DNA of 64,000 bases from Pyxicephalus adspersus (GCF_032062135.1 NC_092861.1:57261574-57325573), one strand, 5' to 3'. Shown: positions 21,763-35,507, numbered from the stretch's first letter. The notes: generated from the letters alone by a model not told the origin. Numbers and translations are program-made.

Positions 21763-24604
21763 GGAGCTTCTTTCCTTAACACAACAGAGTTTATTAGTAA
21801 GCAGGTAAGGATTTAAGGATTGGCTGTTGTGCTTAGGGTATCATAATGCAAAATGGATTAGCTGATCCTGAATTTTCTAAACAGCTAGACTAGAAGTAAC
21901 CAGTGTCCATGCTACCTGCAACATTGTGGGCATAGGGAGGTGCAAATTGTGCGACTGCACTGGTGTACTGGACCCTTCCCAGGCAGTTCTACAGGTGGCC
22001 CGAAATTAGTTCTGCTCACTGTTAGCAACATCCGCCACTGCACTGCACAAATGCATTGGACCTATAGGATAAAGGACCTTTGTGATATCAACATTCTTTA
22101 CACTAAGATAAATAAATGAAAATTGAGTCTATTGACTCAGATTGTAGAAAAAGACCCCCTTTAACAAGACTCAATAAACCTGAAATTAACTCTTTTCTTT
22201 TCCAAAGAGCAAAAAAATCCTGTAATAAGTAGAACTCATCAGAAAAAAATTACCTGTTTAGCACATATTATAGCACATTAAGCACATATTATAGCACATT
22301 AGTGTTATGCTATTGTTAAAAATTCAATTTATAACAACTCACTAGTAACTGAGCAGCAGCAAAGAGTTATTCAATTAAGTAACAAAGTAATAATTTTTGT
22401 ATGACAAAAAAAAAAAAAAAACAGTATGACAAACACACTATGGATTCCTCCAGGTTTTCCCCTGCTGACATCAAGCTGGAGCAGCCTGTGAATATCTCAT
22501 GTCGCTTTCCCACTTCAGCCTGCCCACGTCTGTCACTTTAATAACCAAGCTATCATCACAAAGAGGTCAGAAACAGTTTCTCTTACAGTGGAAACAAATG
22601 AGAACTGACTTCTCAATCGGAAAGGGATTAGCTGAATCCGAAATCTGGTTACATTCAGTGTCAGAGGCTGTGGGTGGCATTTTAATGTCCTAGTTTTTTG
22701 GTTTTTAGCCATTCCTAGATTGGCATACATTAGCCTAAAAAAAGTGCAAATGTTTAATATTTGACCTACTTGTTTCTAAAAATGGTTTCAAGATTTTCAT
22801 AGAAATATGAATTCAGATAGAGACAGATTGGGACTTCAGATGGACCTAAACAGGTGGGATGCCTATAATTTAGTGTTGTTCTAATCTATCTCTACACATT
22901 CATTTTGAAAATGTACCACCAGACCAGTCCTTTTTCGTTAGATACATATGTCATAGTTGCATGCCCAGTTAGGTCTAGCCTCCTCTAGCACAAAATCGAT
23001 TTTCAAACATTATTTTCTGCACCTGAAAAACACAATATCCACCTTGTTTGACCATTATTTATTAAGACAGTTTACAGGAAAGTGGCAGCATTGCAATGCT
23101 TTTAAAAGACCGCCTAATGCAACAATAAAGACTTGCCACACAGAAAATGGCTTAAGGACTGTCTTATAATTTATTAAGTACTACTAACCTGCATTTGTGC
23201 AGGTAAAAATTAAAAAAAAAAATTTACTTGCTTTATTAGTGTTTACAACTTACATGACCTGTCCTATAGACTCTATTTATATCCTGTGATACATATAAAA
23301 AATGTGCAATGATGCTAAGGACCCTGGTAAAGTGCCAATCCTTTGGCCAGGCACTAATTGCCCAATCTGTCACTTTAAAACAAACCCTCAGCCAGCCTTG
23401 GCAGGTTAGCTGCACCATTCCAGCACTCAGCTGCCCCCAGAACTTGATTACTAGGAATGTTTCCAAGGTGGGGCAGGGATTGTCAGGCAACCAGGAAATC
23501 TATTGGGAGGTACGTACTGGAGTATTGCTATAATGCAAAGTGCCAAAAATAGTGAGTCCAAGTGACAAAGTCAAGGGTAATACATGAAAAAAAGACAGAT
23601 ATATGAGCAGATAATCCAATGTCTTCAGAGAGTTTGTGACTGGGAGGAAAAAAGCTTGAGGTCAGTTAGCTAGGCAGATAATCCAAGAGCATCAGGGAGA
23701 GTTCATAGATGAAAGATCAAGCAAAGGATGGTCCAGACAATGGAAGAAAATGTTTAAATGATATCAAGGTTGACAATGGAAAATCAGAAATGAACACACA
23801 TCCCTAGCAATTAGTACACACTAAGTTTCGGCTTTTTATGGGCACTGGACAGCAGGGGGATCAGAAGGTGCAGGGTCAGTCTGCATCAAGGCAACTGAAT
23901 GGTAGGCTCCACTGTACAGTGGCTGTATTTAGGATGTGGTGCAGGAACGTGTGTCTGGTAGTCACGGAGCAATAAGTATATCACCAGCCCGCTGATTTAT
24001 AATTATAAGACTTTAAAACTGCATGTGAAACACTCTTTCAAAATGTTTGCAGGCAGAGAAATTTCACACTACTGGAGACAAGGCCATAATAATTTTACCA
24101 TGCCTTTTGATGTTATTCATTTCCACTTCACCTTCACTGGCATTATTGACTCGCTAGGTTAACTGTCATATCTGTGCTTACCTTTATATTCTTCGCACCT
24201 AATAAATAAAACATCCATTGATAGAGGTTGAATAGAGTACTTACTTGCTAAAAGAAACACAGGGATAAGTCTGCCTTTTAAAATTCATCTGTTAATCTGC
24301 ACTAATTGCTGCTTTCAGTGCTTTGCTTCAGTACATCAAAAAATTAAAATCAAATTAAATGAAAGAGGGGTTCAACTTAAGTGAAAGAGGGACAGCACCT
24401 AAGCTCAGTAATTTACACTAGATCTGATAAGACAAACAGACTGTACTGTAAGTAGTTACTTGTTACTATTAGGTATTTTGGTCAGTTTTGTAAATATACT
24501 GTTAGGTATCTATAGTACCTGATTTCTCCATTTATCACAATGGAGGACTCAAAGGCACAGTCACAACACAACCATAGAATTCAAACTAATAGTGATTTAA
24601 TGTA
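21763..24604. other. Interval without recognised genes
   Basis: Holds a two-copy 21-bp tandem repeat at 22260-22301, A-rich runs near 22400 and 23210, and a purine-rich region at 23580-23760 in which GCAGATAATCCAA recurs 67 bp apart (23607 and 23674). The last suggests a degraded repeat. Short frames only. Confidence 0.4.
22260..22301. repeat. Perfect two-copy 21-bp tandem repeat
   Basis: The unit starting AGCACATATTATAGCACAT occurs twice without a mismatch at 22260-22280 and 22281-22301. Confidence 0.92.
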
Positions 24605-24670
24605 CCTGATTTAATATAGCTCCAAGATAGACTTTCATGGGAGAACCTGCGTGATCCAGAAAACTTAAAA
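24605..24670. mobile_element. Palindromic MITE family B, fragment
   Basis: About 66 bp matching one arm of the palindromic MITE at 28461 and 56097: CTGATTTAATATAGCTCC, then GACTTTCATGGGAGAACC and GTGATCCAGAAAAC. The other arm is missing. Confidence 0.65.
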
Positions 24671-27600
24671 TAAATTTGCACTTGTAATAGCACATACACT
24701 GACATAAGTACATTTACCTAGGAGAAGCTACAATATACTGTTCATTAAAATGAAGACAATATTTACAAGTTCAACACAAATAAAATATAAAATATTAAAA
24801 AATATGATAACCCCAATACCAAACATGATCTATGTAAACATAAAATAGTTTTACAAGCCTTTCAAGGCATCTACATGAACCCACATCGGGGTATGAAAAT
24901 GCAATATCTATGTTATATTTCCTTTGGTCTGACTCTTGCTACACTTTTACAGCCTGTCAGTGGCTCTTGTCTCATTGAATTTACCAGAGCCTCATCATCT
25001 CTACATTGCTGAATGTTTGATTTTAATGTAAATCTAGTGGCTTGAATTGTCTCAAGTAAAGCATTTGAAGGGAAACCAGAGTTTATTGTTTAATACATTT
25101 TTAATGTAAATTGTCTTTATTTTGACAGCTGGCTCATTATCCAAAGCTGCCTAGAAACAGCTGCAAACTAACAGCAATGATTTACAGGAACATTAATTTG
25201 TAGTTATATAAGGCACTGAGAAATATTGAAAACCTTCTGCAGTGCTTATACATCTTCTGTATGCCCGTTTCATTGATCGTATTAAATAAGAAAACCTAGT
25301 TTTCTATACCAGGAAGAATTAAAATATAAATATAGTATAGAGTATAAGTATATATCAACCACATATCAACCAATATATAAGTATAAATCAACCAATGGAT
25401 ACTTGTTGGACGTATGCTATGGACATTTAACTTAGGCCTTAAGCTGTCCTTAAGCTTTTTGAAATGCAGATTCTGCCTCTTGTAACACTATCTCTGGGTT
25501 CCCAGTTATTCTCTTTGGCCACTAGGCAGTCATTGATTATGTAGCTACTGCGCATGGGCACAGAAAATGGTTCTTATCATCCAGATCATTACCAGCATCT
25601 ATAAAATGGGGATCAGCATATGAAACATTTAACGAGTGTAGTAAACATGATGGCCAAATCATCTTTTCATAGGAATAAGTATTTTGTAATACAGTATAAG
25701 TATATTAGGTATAAGTATTTTGCAATATATCACTATCAATATATTGGCAATAATATAGGCTTTGGATACAATGTGCAAATATAGCTTTTTCTTTTCTTTT
25801 ATCATACATTGGTCAAAAATCTCACATTTTCTCTATCATGCACAACTAACTTAACAGCCTGTTTAACAACAGCTCAGACTTACAACCAGTTGTTATACAC
25901 TGCATGAGAACATTGGTCCTGGAAATGGCAGCTCATCATCAATATCTCATCTTGCATCACCCTTTCCTAGTCTTCGACAGTTTTAACTTCCTGCAGTCAC
26001 CTAGTATTACCAATACTAGCATGCTCAGTTCTGGTATTTTATTGTGCTCCTCGCTCTTAAGAACAGAACTTAGTTGTTAACTGAGGGGAGTCTGGTAAAT
26101 TCTTTAAGTTTGTTGCTGTTTCTTAGAAACTCTGGTCTGTGTCTGTAAAACCATACATCATATCGGGCAGCTATAATATATATCGGCAGCTATCATAATA
26201 TCATGTGGTGACTGACAGGACCTTTATACCATCGCTTTCACATAATAAAACACTGCTTGTTTAGTTCAGTTGATTACCTAGAAGATCCTTCACCAGAGAA
26301 GGTTTGGTGGATGTCAGATTGACTACAAATTATTTGTAATTGTCACCTTTCTGTCCATAATCTCTGCATGCTAATCTACCCAGGTTCAATTAGTGTCCAG
26401 TTTCCAAAAAGACCCTCAAAATCCAAAAAAACAAACAAATGTTTCCCTGAACGCCACTGAAGTATTAAATAGGGGGAATGTGTGTTCTATTTGTGGGGCT
26501 AATTAACAAATCATTGTAAAAAAAAAAGGCACAGGTAACTGGGCACTGTCACAGGAAGTGTACCAATGTAAGAATAAGGAAAAAATAAAATACCATAGAG
26601 CAGAGGAAGGACCTCTTCATGCAAGTGCTTTGAGGGCTACATTGGATACTTAAGTCCTTTAAATTATGTTTGGTGGACTGTATAGTACTTTATCTCTCCC
26701 TTCAAAGATCTCTAAATATAGCTGCTGAGAGTTTACCATCCTATAGTGAGTATGAAGGCCGGTTAGTAATTCATTTGGACGTCCATGACCAGGAACAATA
26801 GGTTTGCAGGACATTATGCAATTGAGAATGAATTCTCAACCCTAAATTCTGAGCTTTACTGAACTGTAAAATTGTGAGATTTACCTGAACCCCAAGGTGT
26901 CTCTACATCCCCAAGGTGAACCTAAACCTCATCCCAAGTTCTCAGCTTCAGGTCTACTAATATTATGATCTTATTAATTAATTTTTTTTTTCAGCTATCC
27001 ACCTACTGCTACATCAAATATTAATAATCCGCTGAAAATATAAAATAAATATACATTAAAATACATAAAAAATACATAAAAAATACATATTTGTGTAGCT
27101 TTTCTGAAGAGCAGTACAAGGTACTAAAAATGTTGGCCACAGGTACACAAAATATGATGATTTTTGATGTTCTCATCATTCTTTCGAACACTAGATGTAG
27201 TCTAAGTTTTGGAAATTTTATTTTATTTTCCCTAGGACTTCAGCACAAAGTGCAATATTTATTTATAAACCATTGTTACATCTATGTTTATCATTACATC
27301 TAGAAAAAAGCATTAACATGATGTATCATGCACTTCACCAGTGAAATATGTAAACTAGGCATAAAGCAAATTTCCCTGACTTTTCATTTTGTTCTGCTTC
27401 TAAAACAAAGTGCATTATGCTGAAGGAAACAAGAAATAGAGCTGCAGTCCTTATATGACTTATTAGAACAGTAACGTGTGAATAAATTGCCTTATTAAAA
27501 CTTTTCATTAGTTATGGAAATAACAGAATAGCAGAAAGTAGTGTTATTGTTATTTTTTTGTTTTCTATATTTCTCCTTGCAGGGAAAATAGGCACAGAAT

Positions 27601-28460
27601 CCTTAAGTATGTTCTAAATATACTGTAGTGGGATTTAATGTATAATGAATGCAATGGAAGATCACTAACAGAGAACCATACCTATAGTGAAATGAGATTT
27701 TTCATCTTAGGCAGCTATGGTTCTTAGAAGGAACACCCTTCCATGCTTCTAACATGATGTTCTCTGCCTTACCGGCATCTTTCATGATCCCAAGCATTGG
27801 TCACAGAAAGTGTGTAAGAAATGAGAAATAAAACAAGGAATATGATTGGACATTGTGAGAAACAAACCTTTTTTCTTTTGGCATGGAGAAGGGTTGTGTT
27901 TTAGTAGTAGAAGAAGAATGATTGATATAAGGAAAGTGGAATGTGGAACAATGTGGAATGTGCCTTTAACAGTAATTTTTTTCTGCCTTCATGGTTTTTA
28001 TTCTCTTTTCTATTTTTCCATTTATAAATTATGTGTATACCCTATATATTCAGTGGCACACACAGTGGCATTTTCAGCTCCAAATGTTTTTAGATGTATG
28101 ATGTAGGCAGAATGTGTATGCAACAGATATCACATGCCTCATATGGAAATTACAATAGAGTGACATGAAAGAGGCACATGCTGATCATTGATTGGGCTAA
28201 AGGTTATCTTTCACAGTCTGGGACATTTTTCTCTTCCCAAATCATCTGAGTAGGTGAATTATGCATCTGAAAAGTTTTTAATTCAAGGTACAATTCTTGT
28301 CTTCTGCTTTGATGGGAGTGGCTCACTGCAAAAAGTGACAGACATGAAATAAAGTGTAATCATTCAAAGGAAATAGTATGGAGTAATAGCTTTATTTTGA
28401 AAGTCTTAGTACTGGGTGCATAACTTTTACTGCTGACAGATTTACTGTGTTCTCTCTATA
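24671..28460. other. AT-rich interval without recognised genes
   Basis: Contains simple AT-rich repeats at 25320-25400 and 27040-27090, a short imperfect duplication (ATATCGGGCAGCTAT / ATATCGGCAGCTAT) at 26160-26200, and a candidate regulatory segment at 25080-25210. Coding-like frames are absent. Confidence 0.4.
25080..25210. promoter_or_regulatory. Candidate conserved noncoding element
   Basis: Non-repetitive sequence with two CAGCTG E-boxes (GACAGCTGGCTC and AAACAGCTGCAAAC) and TAAT-type cores, without frames. It reads like vertebrate regulatory sequence; inference only. Confidence 0.2.
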
Positions 28461-28678
28461 GGCCCAATTTATTAAAGCTCTCCAAGACTAGACTGGAAAC
28501 ACGTTTATCAGTGAAGCTGGGTGATCCAGAAAACCTGGAATGGATCTGGTCCAGGACTGAAAACATTTGCTAACAATTAGCAAATTACTTTTAAGAAATC
28601 CAGGTTTGCTGGATCACCCTGCTTAACCGATAAAAGTGTATCCTCTCCAGTCCTGGAGAGCTTTTTTAAATCAGGCCC
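28461..28678. mobile_element. Palindromic MITE family B, TA-flanked copy
   Basis: Begins GGCCCAATTTATTAAAGC and ends with its near reverse complement; the two arms of about 95 bp can pair along most of their length (GGTGATCCAGAAAACC against GGTTTGCTGGATCACC). TA dinucleotides at 28459-28460 and 28679-28680 fit a Tc1/mariner-type target duplication. No coding capacity. Relatives at 24605, 34703 and 56097. Confidence 0.8.
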
Positions 28679-31600
28679 TATTTGTGGGGAGCCTGGAGAT
28701 AAGTCCAACACCAATTGGGAGGGCTCTGCATGTCTCCAGCTTCACATCACCGGATAACTGCAGCTAAACAAATGACTCCTACCCCTAAACCCCTAAAGAG
28801 GGATGCTTACAACAAGCTCACTGCCAGCTGTAACTCAAGACAATCCCCACAATCTTGACCACTGTAGTATGTGAGCCCATCAGGAAACAGGATTTTTTCC
28901 GCTAAACTAAATTTCAGAAATCTGAACTAAATGCTGTATTTTATACCTAAACGGAACTACATTTTATTAGTTATACCTGCAAAACACACACAATGTTTGC
29001 TTTGCAAATACAAAAGCAAACATTTCAAAAGCAGAATTAATCTCTAACAAAGGTTGACATTGAACAAAGGTTTACAGAATAGGAAAGAAACTTCACAACC
29101 CTCTAGGACACATGTAATCCTAAACAGCAGGAAAAAAAACTATATAGCTATTATTATGTCCTGGCCAAATATAGGTCAAATATTAATAGATGGAAAACCC
29201 AGCACATCTAAATGAATCAGTCCACCAATGCTTGGTTCATTTTGGATGTTCATCATCTTTCCTATCAACATAATTTGTTTGGGGCATGAACTTAAATAGA
29301 CTGAATCACCCAACTTTTTATGTCTCTAATGAAATCTGGGCATCTGAGTTCCCAGCTTCGCCTATTTGACAAAGCCATTTCCAGGAAGCCTAACTCTTGC
29401 TGCTTTCAATACATGGATTTTACTGTATGGGGCATTCAGCAGGAGAGAAGAGATCTTTTTCTCTAACTCTGTAATTATGTATTGGTTATGTGAGGTTAGC
29501 GTAGGGAGAGATGGGAATACTGGTGATCCAACTACCTGTCACCAGTTTTGGTAGGACTACAAAGCATCTGAATGTAGTAAATAAGTTTGAGGATATGCTG
29601 AATTCACTTTTTATTTTTTGTGCCATTACCAAGTAATTAATAACCTATTAATTACAGGAAGCAGCATTTTAAAGGCTTCAATAAAAGAGCCAAATACTCA
29701 CTTAGTACACACTGGAGAAGATAATTATTCAACATGGCAGCAGCCATAGTGAATTTATTACATTCTCATTTTAACTGAGGTGCCAGTGGAAAACTTAGGG
29801 TATTTCAATGGGTCTGCTAACCCTTTAACAACTTCCCAACCACAAGCTATAGACTACAGTGTTCTCCCCAGCACTCTTTGGCTGGGTGCGCCACCTGGCA
29901 CTTTTCAGTAACCACCTGGCAGTTTTTGGGTGGTTATTGGAAGTTGGATCACAATACAGGGGCTGCCACCCACCTACAGCTTCTTCCCACCCAGCTTAAA
30001 AAAAAAAATCTGGGGGGAAAACAGTGCCATGTATCATGAGAACATAAATCGTTTTTCATAGTCATTTCCAAAATCATACAGCTAGCTATAGGGGACAAAT
30101 ATATCTGCAAGAACCAAGAATGGGGACATATTTTCCAAAATTTTAGTGCATGCGTAGTACTTAACCATATCAGAGGCATAGCAATTATTCTCCCCAGCCA
30201 GTGATGCGTGGCTACTTTCTGTCAAAAGGGGGTCCTACTCCTAGTAGGGTAGCAGCCAATCACTCGCCTGGTGCATCACTTTTTGAACCTATGACAATGT
30301 TTGGCCCTTAGGTGTGCTTTTGACACAATTTCATTATGTGGAGAACCGAGCTAAGAGGGGGCTCTTGCCATGGATTACTGAATAATAAAAAGGAGTCAGG
30401 GCAGGATGGATTTCCACCTCTGTGGTCTGGCTAAGCCCAGGGGGGCCTGAAGACTGAACTATTGAGGGGGTGAGCTAGAATCTCAGTGGCTAAGGACTTG
30501 GCTTTAGCGGGGAGAATCTAAAGGATGGGACCCTGAAGAGAGCTACTTAGGACAGGATCCTTTCGGTGCTGAATTTTCGATCATTCTCAGTGGAGAACCC
30601 ACTCCAGAGAGAGAATAACATTTCACAATGGATTTAAAAGTACAGGGAGAATGCTTGAGGTTAGCTGTCTGTGTTGACTATATTCAATGCTTCTAGATGT
30701 GAACTGCTGTTTTCTTTATACTCTGCCACCCCAGCCCTCTGTGTGTGTGTGTTGAATTACAATACACCCCTAAAAATTGGAGTTTGCATAAACCTTTGTG
30801 AGTGTCTATTAGAAGGGACCCCAGTATAAACAAGTCACCCTTATGGGAGTGAGTAGTACATAAGATGAAGTCAGCAGATCCTGCTATTTTATATCAAACT
30901 GCAAAAATCCTATGTGTATGGGCCCTCCAGTGTATTACACACAAACAATTGGAGGGGACATTTATTTGGACAGGTTGGTGAACATAGACAACATGTCCCT
31001 TTAGGGCAAAAAAAAAATTGTAATATTCTAAAGCCGCAGCCTTAGACACAGCAAGTTAATTAGATTTATGGCTAAAACATGTTAAGAAAAGAGTGGATTA
31101 CAGGGTTTAGTTCAGATCTAATATTTTCTCTTTGAAATATTGATAATCTGGTCACTTGGGTTCATCTGGACTATGCTTCATTAATTAGTATTAAATTACC
31201 CTACAGTTTTCATGAGTCTTGCACTGGGCCAAACTAAGAGAGAAATCATGTTTGAAGCAAATGAACCATATTGGGTTCATTGGTTCTGTCATGTGCAGAA
31301 CAATCAACACCCACGCCTTGTCAATGTGAACAAGAATTTTATTTCCTTTGCTCTCAATATCAGCTTTGTAAATATTAGTGATCTAATCAACTGTATCAAA
31401 TACTGTTGTAACTTATACTGGTATTTTCATATAAGCACAGTGGTGATAATAGTGATCCAATGAAATGTGAATTTAAATAATACTTAATGCCATGGCATAA
31501 CACTACTATTACATAAATGCTATAACAAACAATAAATAATTTAAGGGTATTTGCTGCTAAGCTGGAACACCAACCATGTATAGTGCAGATCACACCAAAC

Positions 31601-32445
31601 TGTGTAAAAATAGGTTTATATTTTGTACTTCTATAATCATCTATCCTTGTTTTTAGTTAAGGGGACACTTAATGCACACATTTTAAAAACTGGCATATGT
31701 GAAATATATTTTATTTTATATTTGATAAGAACAGTATATATATTTCAGAACTGAACATGTAAAATATTTGGGAAATAATGGATTGACCGTAACTTCCTGT
31801 CCAGCAATTCTATAAAAGAAAATGAGTTAATTGTAGTCCCTTTTGCCTATTAGCCCCGCAGGAAAGTATAGCGATAGACTGCACACTATAGAAGCAAATG
31901 TTTTGTCCAAGCAAAAGTGCTTTCACAGATATAGATGTTAATTGAATTTGCAGCAGTTCACATATTCATATTCACAAAGTTCTTTTATGAAACTTCTTTT
32001 AAGTAAAACTCAAACAGTATTTTGGAATTAGATGAAGGGAGGTGGGATTAGGATCTGTGTTGGATTTTAAATATTGTGGTATCGAGTATAATAGCAGTAT
32101 TTTGGCACACAAAACAGGAGTTTAGGTGCCCTCTTCATGCTATAAGTGTGTAATTAAACACCCATAACACTAAATTCTGGAAAAAGAAGTATACAATATA
32201 TTGCAACAATCTTTTTCCTAAGGTTTCTCCAAAGAGTAGTTGTCTGGATAGTAAAGATGGCCTTCTCTGGCACCTTTCAGCTGATGCTGGCAATGCACCT
32301 TCAACACCTCTGGAGCCATAAAATGTGTTCACTTTTAATACCCAGCCATATCTCGTCTTTCATTTGCCTCCCAGATGATTGGATATTCAAAGTAAACACA
32401 AGTGGAACTTATTTATCAACATTCACTTTGAAAAGTACACATACA
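28679..32445. other. Interval without recognised genes; GC-richer repeat-like block inside
   Basis: 30180-30840 is GC-richer and ends in a (GT)n run and an A/C-rich stretch resembling the 3' end of a decayed LTR retroelement or processed transcript; the family was not identified. TTCTCCCCAGCCAG at about 30188 echoes the terminal repeat of the hAT-like MITE at 29857. The remainder is AT-rich with short frames. Confidence 0.35.
29857..30026. mobile_element. Probable hAT-like MITE
   Basis: Left end CAGTGTTCTCCCC; the reverse complement of the right end reads CACTGTTTTCCCC (11 of 13 match). The interior has CTGGGTGCGCCACCTGG. The flanking 8-mers do not match, so the target duplication is lost or the boundaries are slightly off. 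Confidence 0.5.
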
Positions 32446-32780
32446 CTTATTATTATTAAGTACTTATATGGTGCAGACATATTACGCAGAGTTGTACAAA
32501 TTCCATAGTCATGTCACTAGCTGTCCCTCAAAAGGGCTCACAATCTAATGTCCCTACCATAGTCATAGGTCCGTAATACAATCTAAGGCCAATTTGTTTG
32601 GGTGGAAGCCAATTACCCTGGCTGCATGTTTTTGAAAAGATGGAGGAAACCTAAGTAACAGGAGGAAAGCACTGGGAGAACTGGCAAACTCCATGCAGAT
32701 AGTGTCCTGGCTGACATTCGAACCTGGAATAGAGGGCTGCAAAGGCCAAAGTGCTAAGCTCTGAGCTACCATGCTGCCCA
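32446..32780 (-). mobile_element. tRNA-derived SINE, full-length copy
   Basis: Read on the minus strand, the head is GGGCAGCATGGTAGCTCAG with an A-box-like TAGCTCAGAGCTTAGCA. A B box follows (GGTTCGAATGTC, plus positions 32713-32724), at tRNA-like spacing. The body includes ATCTGCATGGAGTTTG, a run of TTTCCTCC words and AGATTGTGAGCCC; the tail ends in TATAAG and ATT repeats. It is therefore a polymerase III-type tRNA-derived SINE. Same family as 17137 and 54826. Confidence 0.85.
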
Positions 32781-34358
32781 CTTATAAAAGCGAACATTCA
32801 CTTTCTACTTCTAAACCAACCCCAATGTACTTTTTGTTCCAACCAAGAGAAGAAAATATTTGAAAAGCAAAAAAAAAAAAAAAAAAAAGCTTGAAATCAG
32901 AACAAAATTGACAGTAAAGCAAGGAATAAAGGAATATAATGTAGGAGCTTACTCTGCAAATCTATTGAATATGTAATTGTCCCTCCATACAAGGAGAATT
33001 CTGACAACTGTTCATAGTTCATGAAAACATTTACAAAAACCTGCAATACAAAAAAACTTTTCTCGTTTTTTTTTTTACAATAAATTTAACTTCTCAAATT
33101 TTTTATGTTAGATTATTTTGATTTCTAATTGTAGATGATTGTTTACTCATTGAAGTGACAATATAAAAAGAGTGCATGTAATCTCTTGATCTTAATGAAT
33201 ATTAATCAACAGTAAACAATGCATCAATATTCATTTAAACAGAAATGGAAAATGAAAGGCAGAACTGAAAAAAGTTATTTTACTGTGCAATGAAACATTG
33301 GGTAGCAGAGCTGCATGAAGCACTGGATAGGAACAAATACTAATACAGAAACCTGTAGTGGAGACAGTAGGGATCAAAAAACAACAGTCATACTGGCCTC
33401 TAGTGGCTGAGAGAGAGTACGCAGGTAAACTGTAAATCATGCAATCATCTACTGTACACATAAAAAGGATAGTGTGATAAAATGTAAACTGTGCAAATTT
33501 AAAAAAGCTGTGCAATTAACTAGCTTTAGAAAACAAGCTTTAATATATGCAATACAGTTCTAAGAAAAAAAACACTTTCAACGATGTACAGTTCTCATAC
33601 TAAATACCCTTTTCTATGCCAACAATGCTATTTTGGTGCTCTTTTATTAAAACATGGAAACAACAATTAAGAACAAAGGTGATAAAAATAAACAAACTAT
33701 TTAAAATAAATGTTTTTTTTTATTGGTAGTACCGTGGTTAATTTTTTTTTATCTGCAGCTTTAAATTAGTCCCTTTGCTAATTATCTCTGTCTTCATCTT
33801 AGAGATGTCTTTCTGAGTTGTGATGACAATATTGTAATATTTTGTACAGTGTAGCTGCCACAGTAAAGAAAACTGTGGAAGCCCATACAGCTTTTACATA
33901 TGTATTTGCTAATTGTATTGCCTTAGAATCAAGCATAAATCATTTTCTCCAGCTTATAATAAGAGTGAAATATTTACCTCTAACCCTACAGGCAAAAAAT
34001 AGAAAGAACTCTATGTGTTTATTAATAATAGTTAAGAAAAAGGGACATGGCTATTAAAAAAATAGGGGAAGATAAAGAATAATCAAATCACTAAAATCTC
34101 ATATAGGTTTTCACATGTAAGTTTAAATTGTTTTTAGTCTTTTTCAATCTACAGCTTTCATTATTACAATACATGCTTATCCTGTCTCAAACACCTTTGT
34201 TGTTCGGGAACTTGTTGTCATAAGGCACCCTTGCAATGCCACCCTATCACATCATACACCTCTGATGGAAACTATAAGTGGTGGTGATGACGCAAGTTAT
34301 ACAGGCATGCTTTACTGTTTTTACTATGTGGAAGTCCATCCAGAGAGATCATGTAGAT
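32781..34358. other. AT-rich interval without recognised genes
   Basis: Holds an A-run at about 32870-32888 and T-runs near 33065 and 33715. No repeat family or coding region identified. Confidence 0.4.
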
Positions 34359-34555
34359 CAGGGGTGCCCAACAGGTGGATCGCAATCTACTGGTAGATCG
34401 CAAAGGCAACGCGAGTGGATCGCAGTCCCCTGACATTCAAAATAAACTCTACCGCACACAGGAGTTATTAAGTCCAAATTTTTATTGTTGGTAGATCATT
34501 TTTACTTGGTCATTTTAAAAGTAGCTCGCAAGCCAAAAAAGTGTGGGCACCCCTG
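34359..34555. mobile_element. hAT-like MITE (CAGGGGTGCCCA ends)
   Basis: Starts CAGGGGTGCCCAAC and ends GTGGGCACCCCTG, a perfect 12-bp terminal inverted repeat. The flanking 8-mers ATGTAGAT and TTGTATAA match at 5 of 8 positions, a decayed hAT target duplication. The interior contains repeated GTAGATCGC / GTGGATCGC words. No transposase. Confidence 0.82.
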
Positions 34556-34702
34556 TTGTATAATAACTGATTTAAAATATAGTGATACTCTAAATCTGAG
34601 AATGGAAAGTTGTAAATGGTTGTAAGCATACTGATTATACTTATATTGTAAATATTAACACTTTTGTCACTACCACTTCTGTCACTGTCACCTCAGTCCA
34701 TG

Positions 34703-34929
34703 AGCCTGATCAGTCCATGAGTCCTAAAGCTCTCCAAGACTGCAGAAGATAGACTATCATGTGAAAACCTGGGTAATCCAGCAATCCTAGAATGTATTTC
34801 CTAAATATCACTTGCTATTTGTTGGCAAAGGTGAATCCTGGACCAGATTCAGTCCAGGTTAGCTGGATCACTCAGGTTCACCCATGATAGTCCATCTTCC
34901 CCAGTCTTGGAGAGCTTTAATAAATCAGA
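34703..34929. mobile_element. Palindromic MITE family B, diverged copy
   Basis: Arms match 28461 and 56097 (TAAAGCTCTCCAAGAC against GTCTTGGAGAGCTTTA). The left tip is disturbed: CAGTCCATGAG occurs at 34694 and again at 34711, splitting GAGCCTGAT from TAAAGCTC. Confidence 0.75.
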
Positions 34930-35009
34930 GTTGTGGTTTGTATGGTTTAAAATTAAACTCTAGGATCTACCTTTTAATGCATCTAACCCTCTGTTATATT
35001 CACAACAGA

Positions 35010-35404
35010 GCAGTACATTGTTTTCAAGAACATTTATTTTACAGTATTTATATTAGTATGAGTATAATATGTATTTTTTAAAAAAAATAAAAAATATTAC
35101 ATGATTTTGTGTTTCAAACTTTATTATACTCATATTATTATGTCTAAAAGCAATATATTGTCGTTCATTAAAATTTATTTTACAGTATAATATAATAGTA
35201 TGAGTATAATAATTATTTATTTTTTTTAAATTTAAAAAAATATATTTTTCAAAACATTTTTTTTTTTATTAAATTAAATATTTTGACATAATTTTTTGTT
35301 TCAAACTTTAATATACTCATACTATTATATATTACTGTAAAATACATTTTCATGAAAAACAATGTATCGTTTATAAACCACACAGAAATGAACCGCCCAG
35401 GAGG
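35010..35404. mobile_element. TTAA-flanked (piggyBac-like) MITE fragment with internal inverted duplications
   Basis: The right end reads GAACCGCCCAGGAGG followed by TTAA at 35405-35408, as in the element at 46940-47515. The interior contains the ACAGTA..AGTATGAGTATAATA block twice on the plus strand (about 35040 and 35180). Its reverse complement occurs twice (about 35120 and 35315). No matching left end is visible. Confidence 0.65.
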
Positions 35405-35507
35405 TTAATCCCTTTTCATGACTCTGATTTAGATCTGTGGAGCAGTACATATCATACATGACCAGCATCTAGCTTAGTGGCTGTAGTAATTCTAGCAGAT
35501 GTTCCAC

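Noticed and set aside
32713..32724. B-box (GGTTCGA) suggesting a tRNA gene
   Set aside because: The flanking sequence cannot form a full tRNA cloverleaf and continues into a SINE body; it is a tRNA-derived SINE head, as is 55062-55073.
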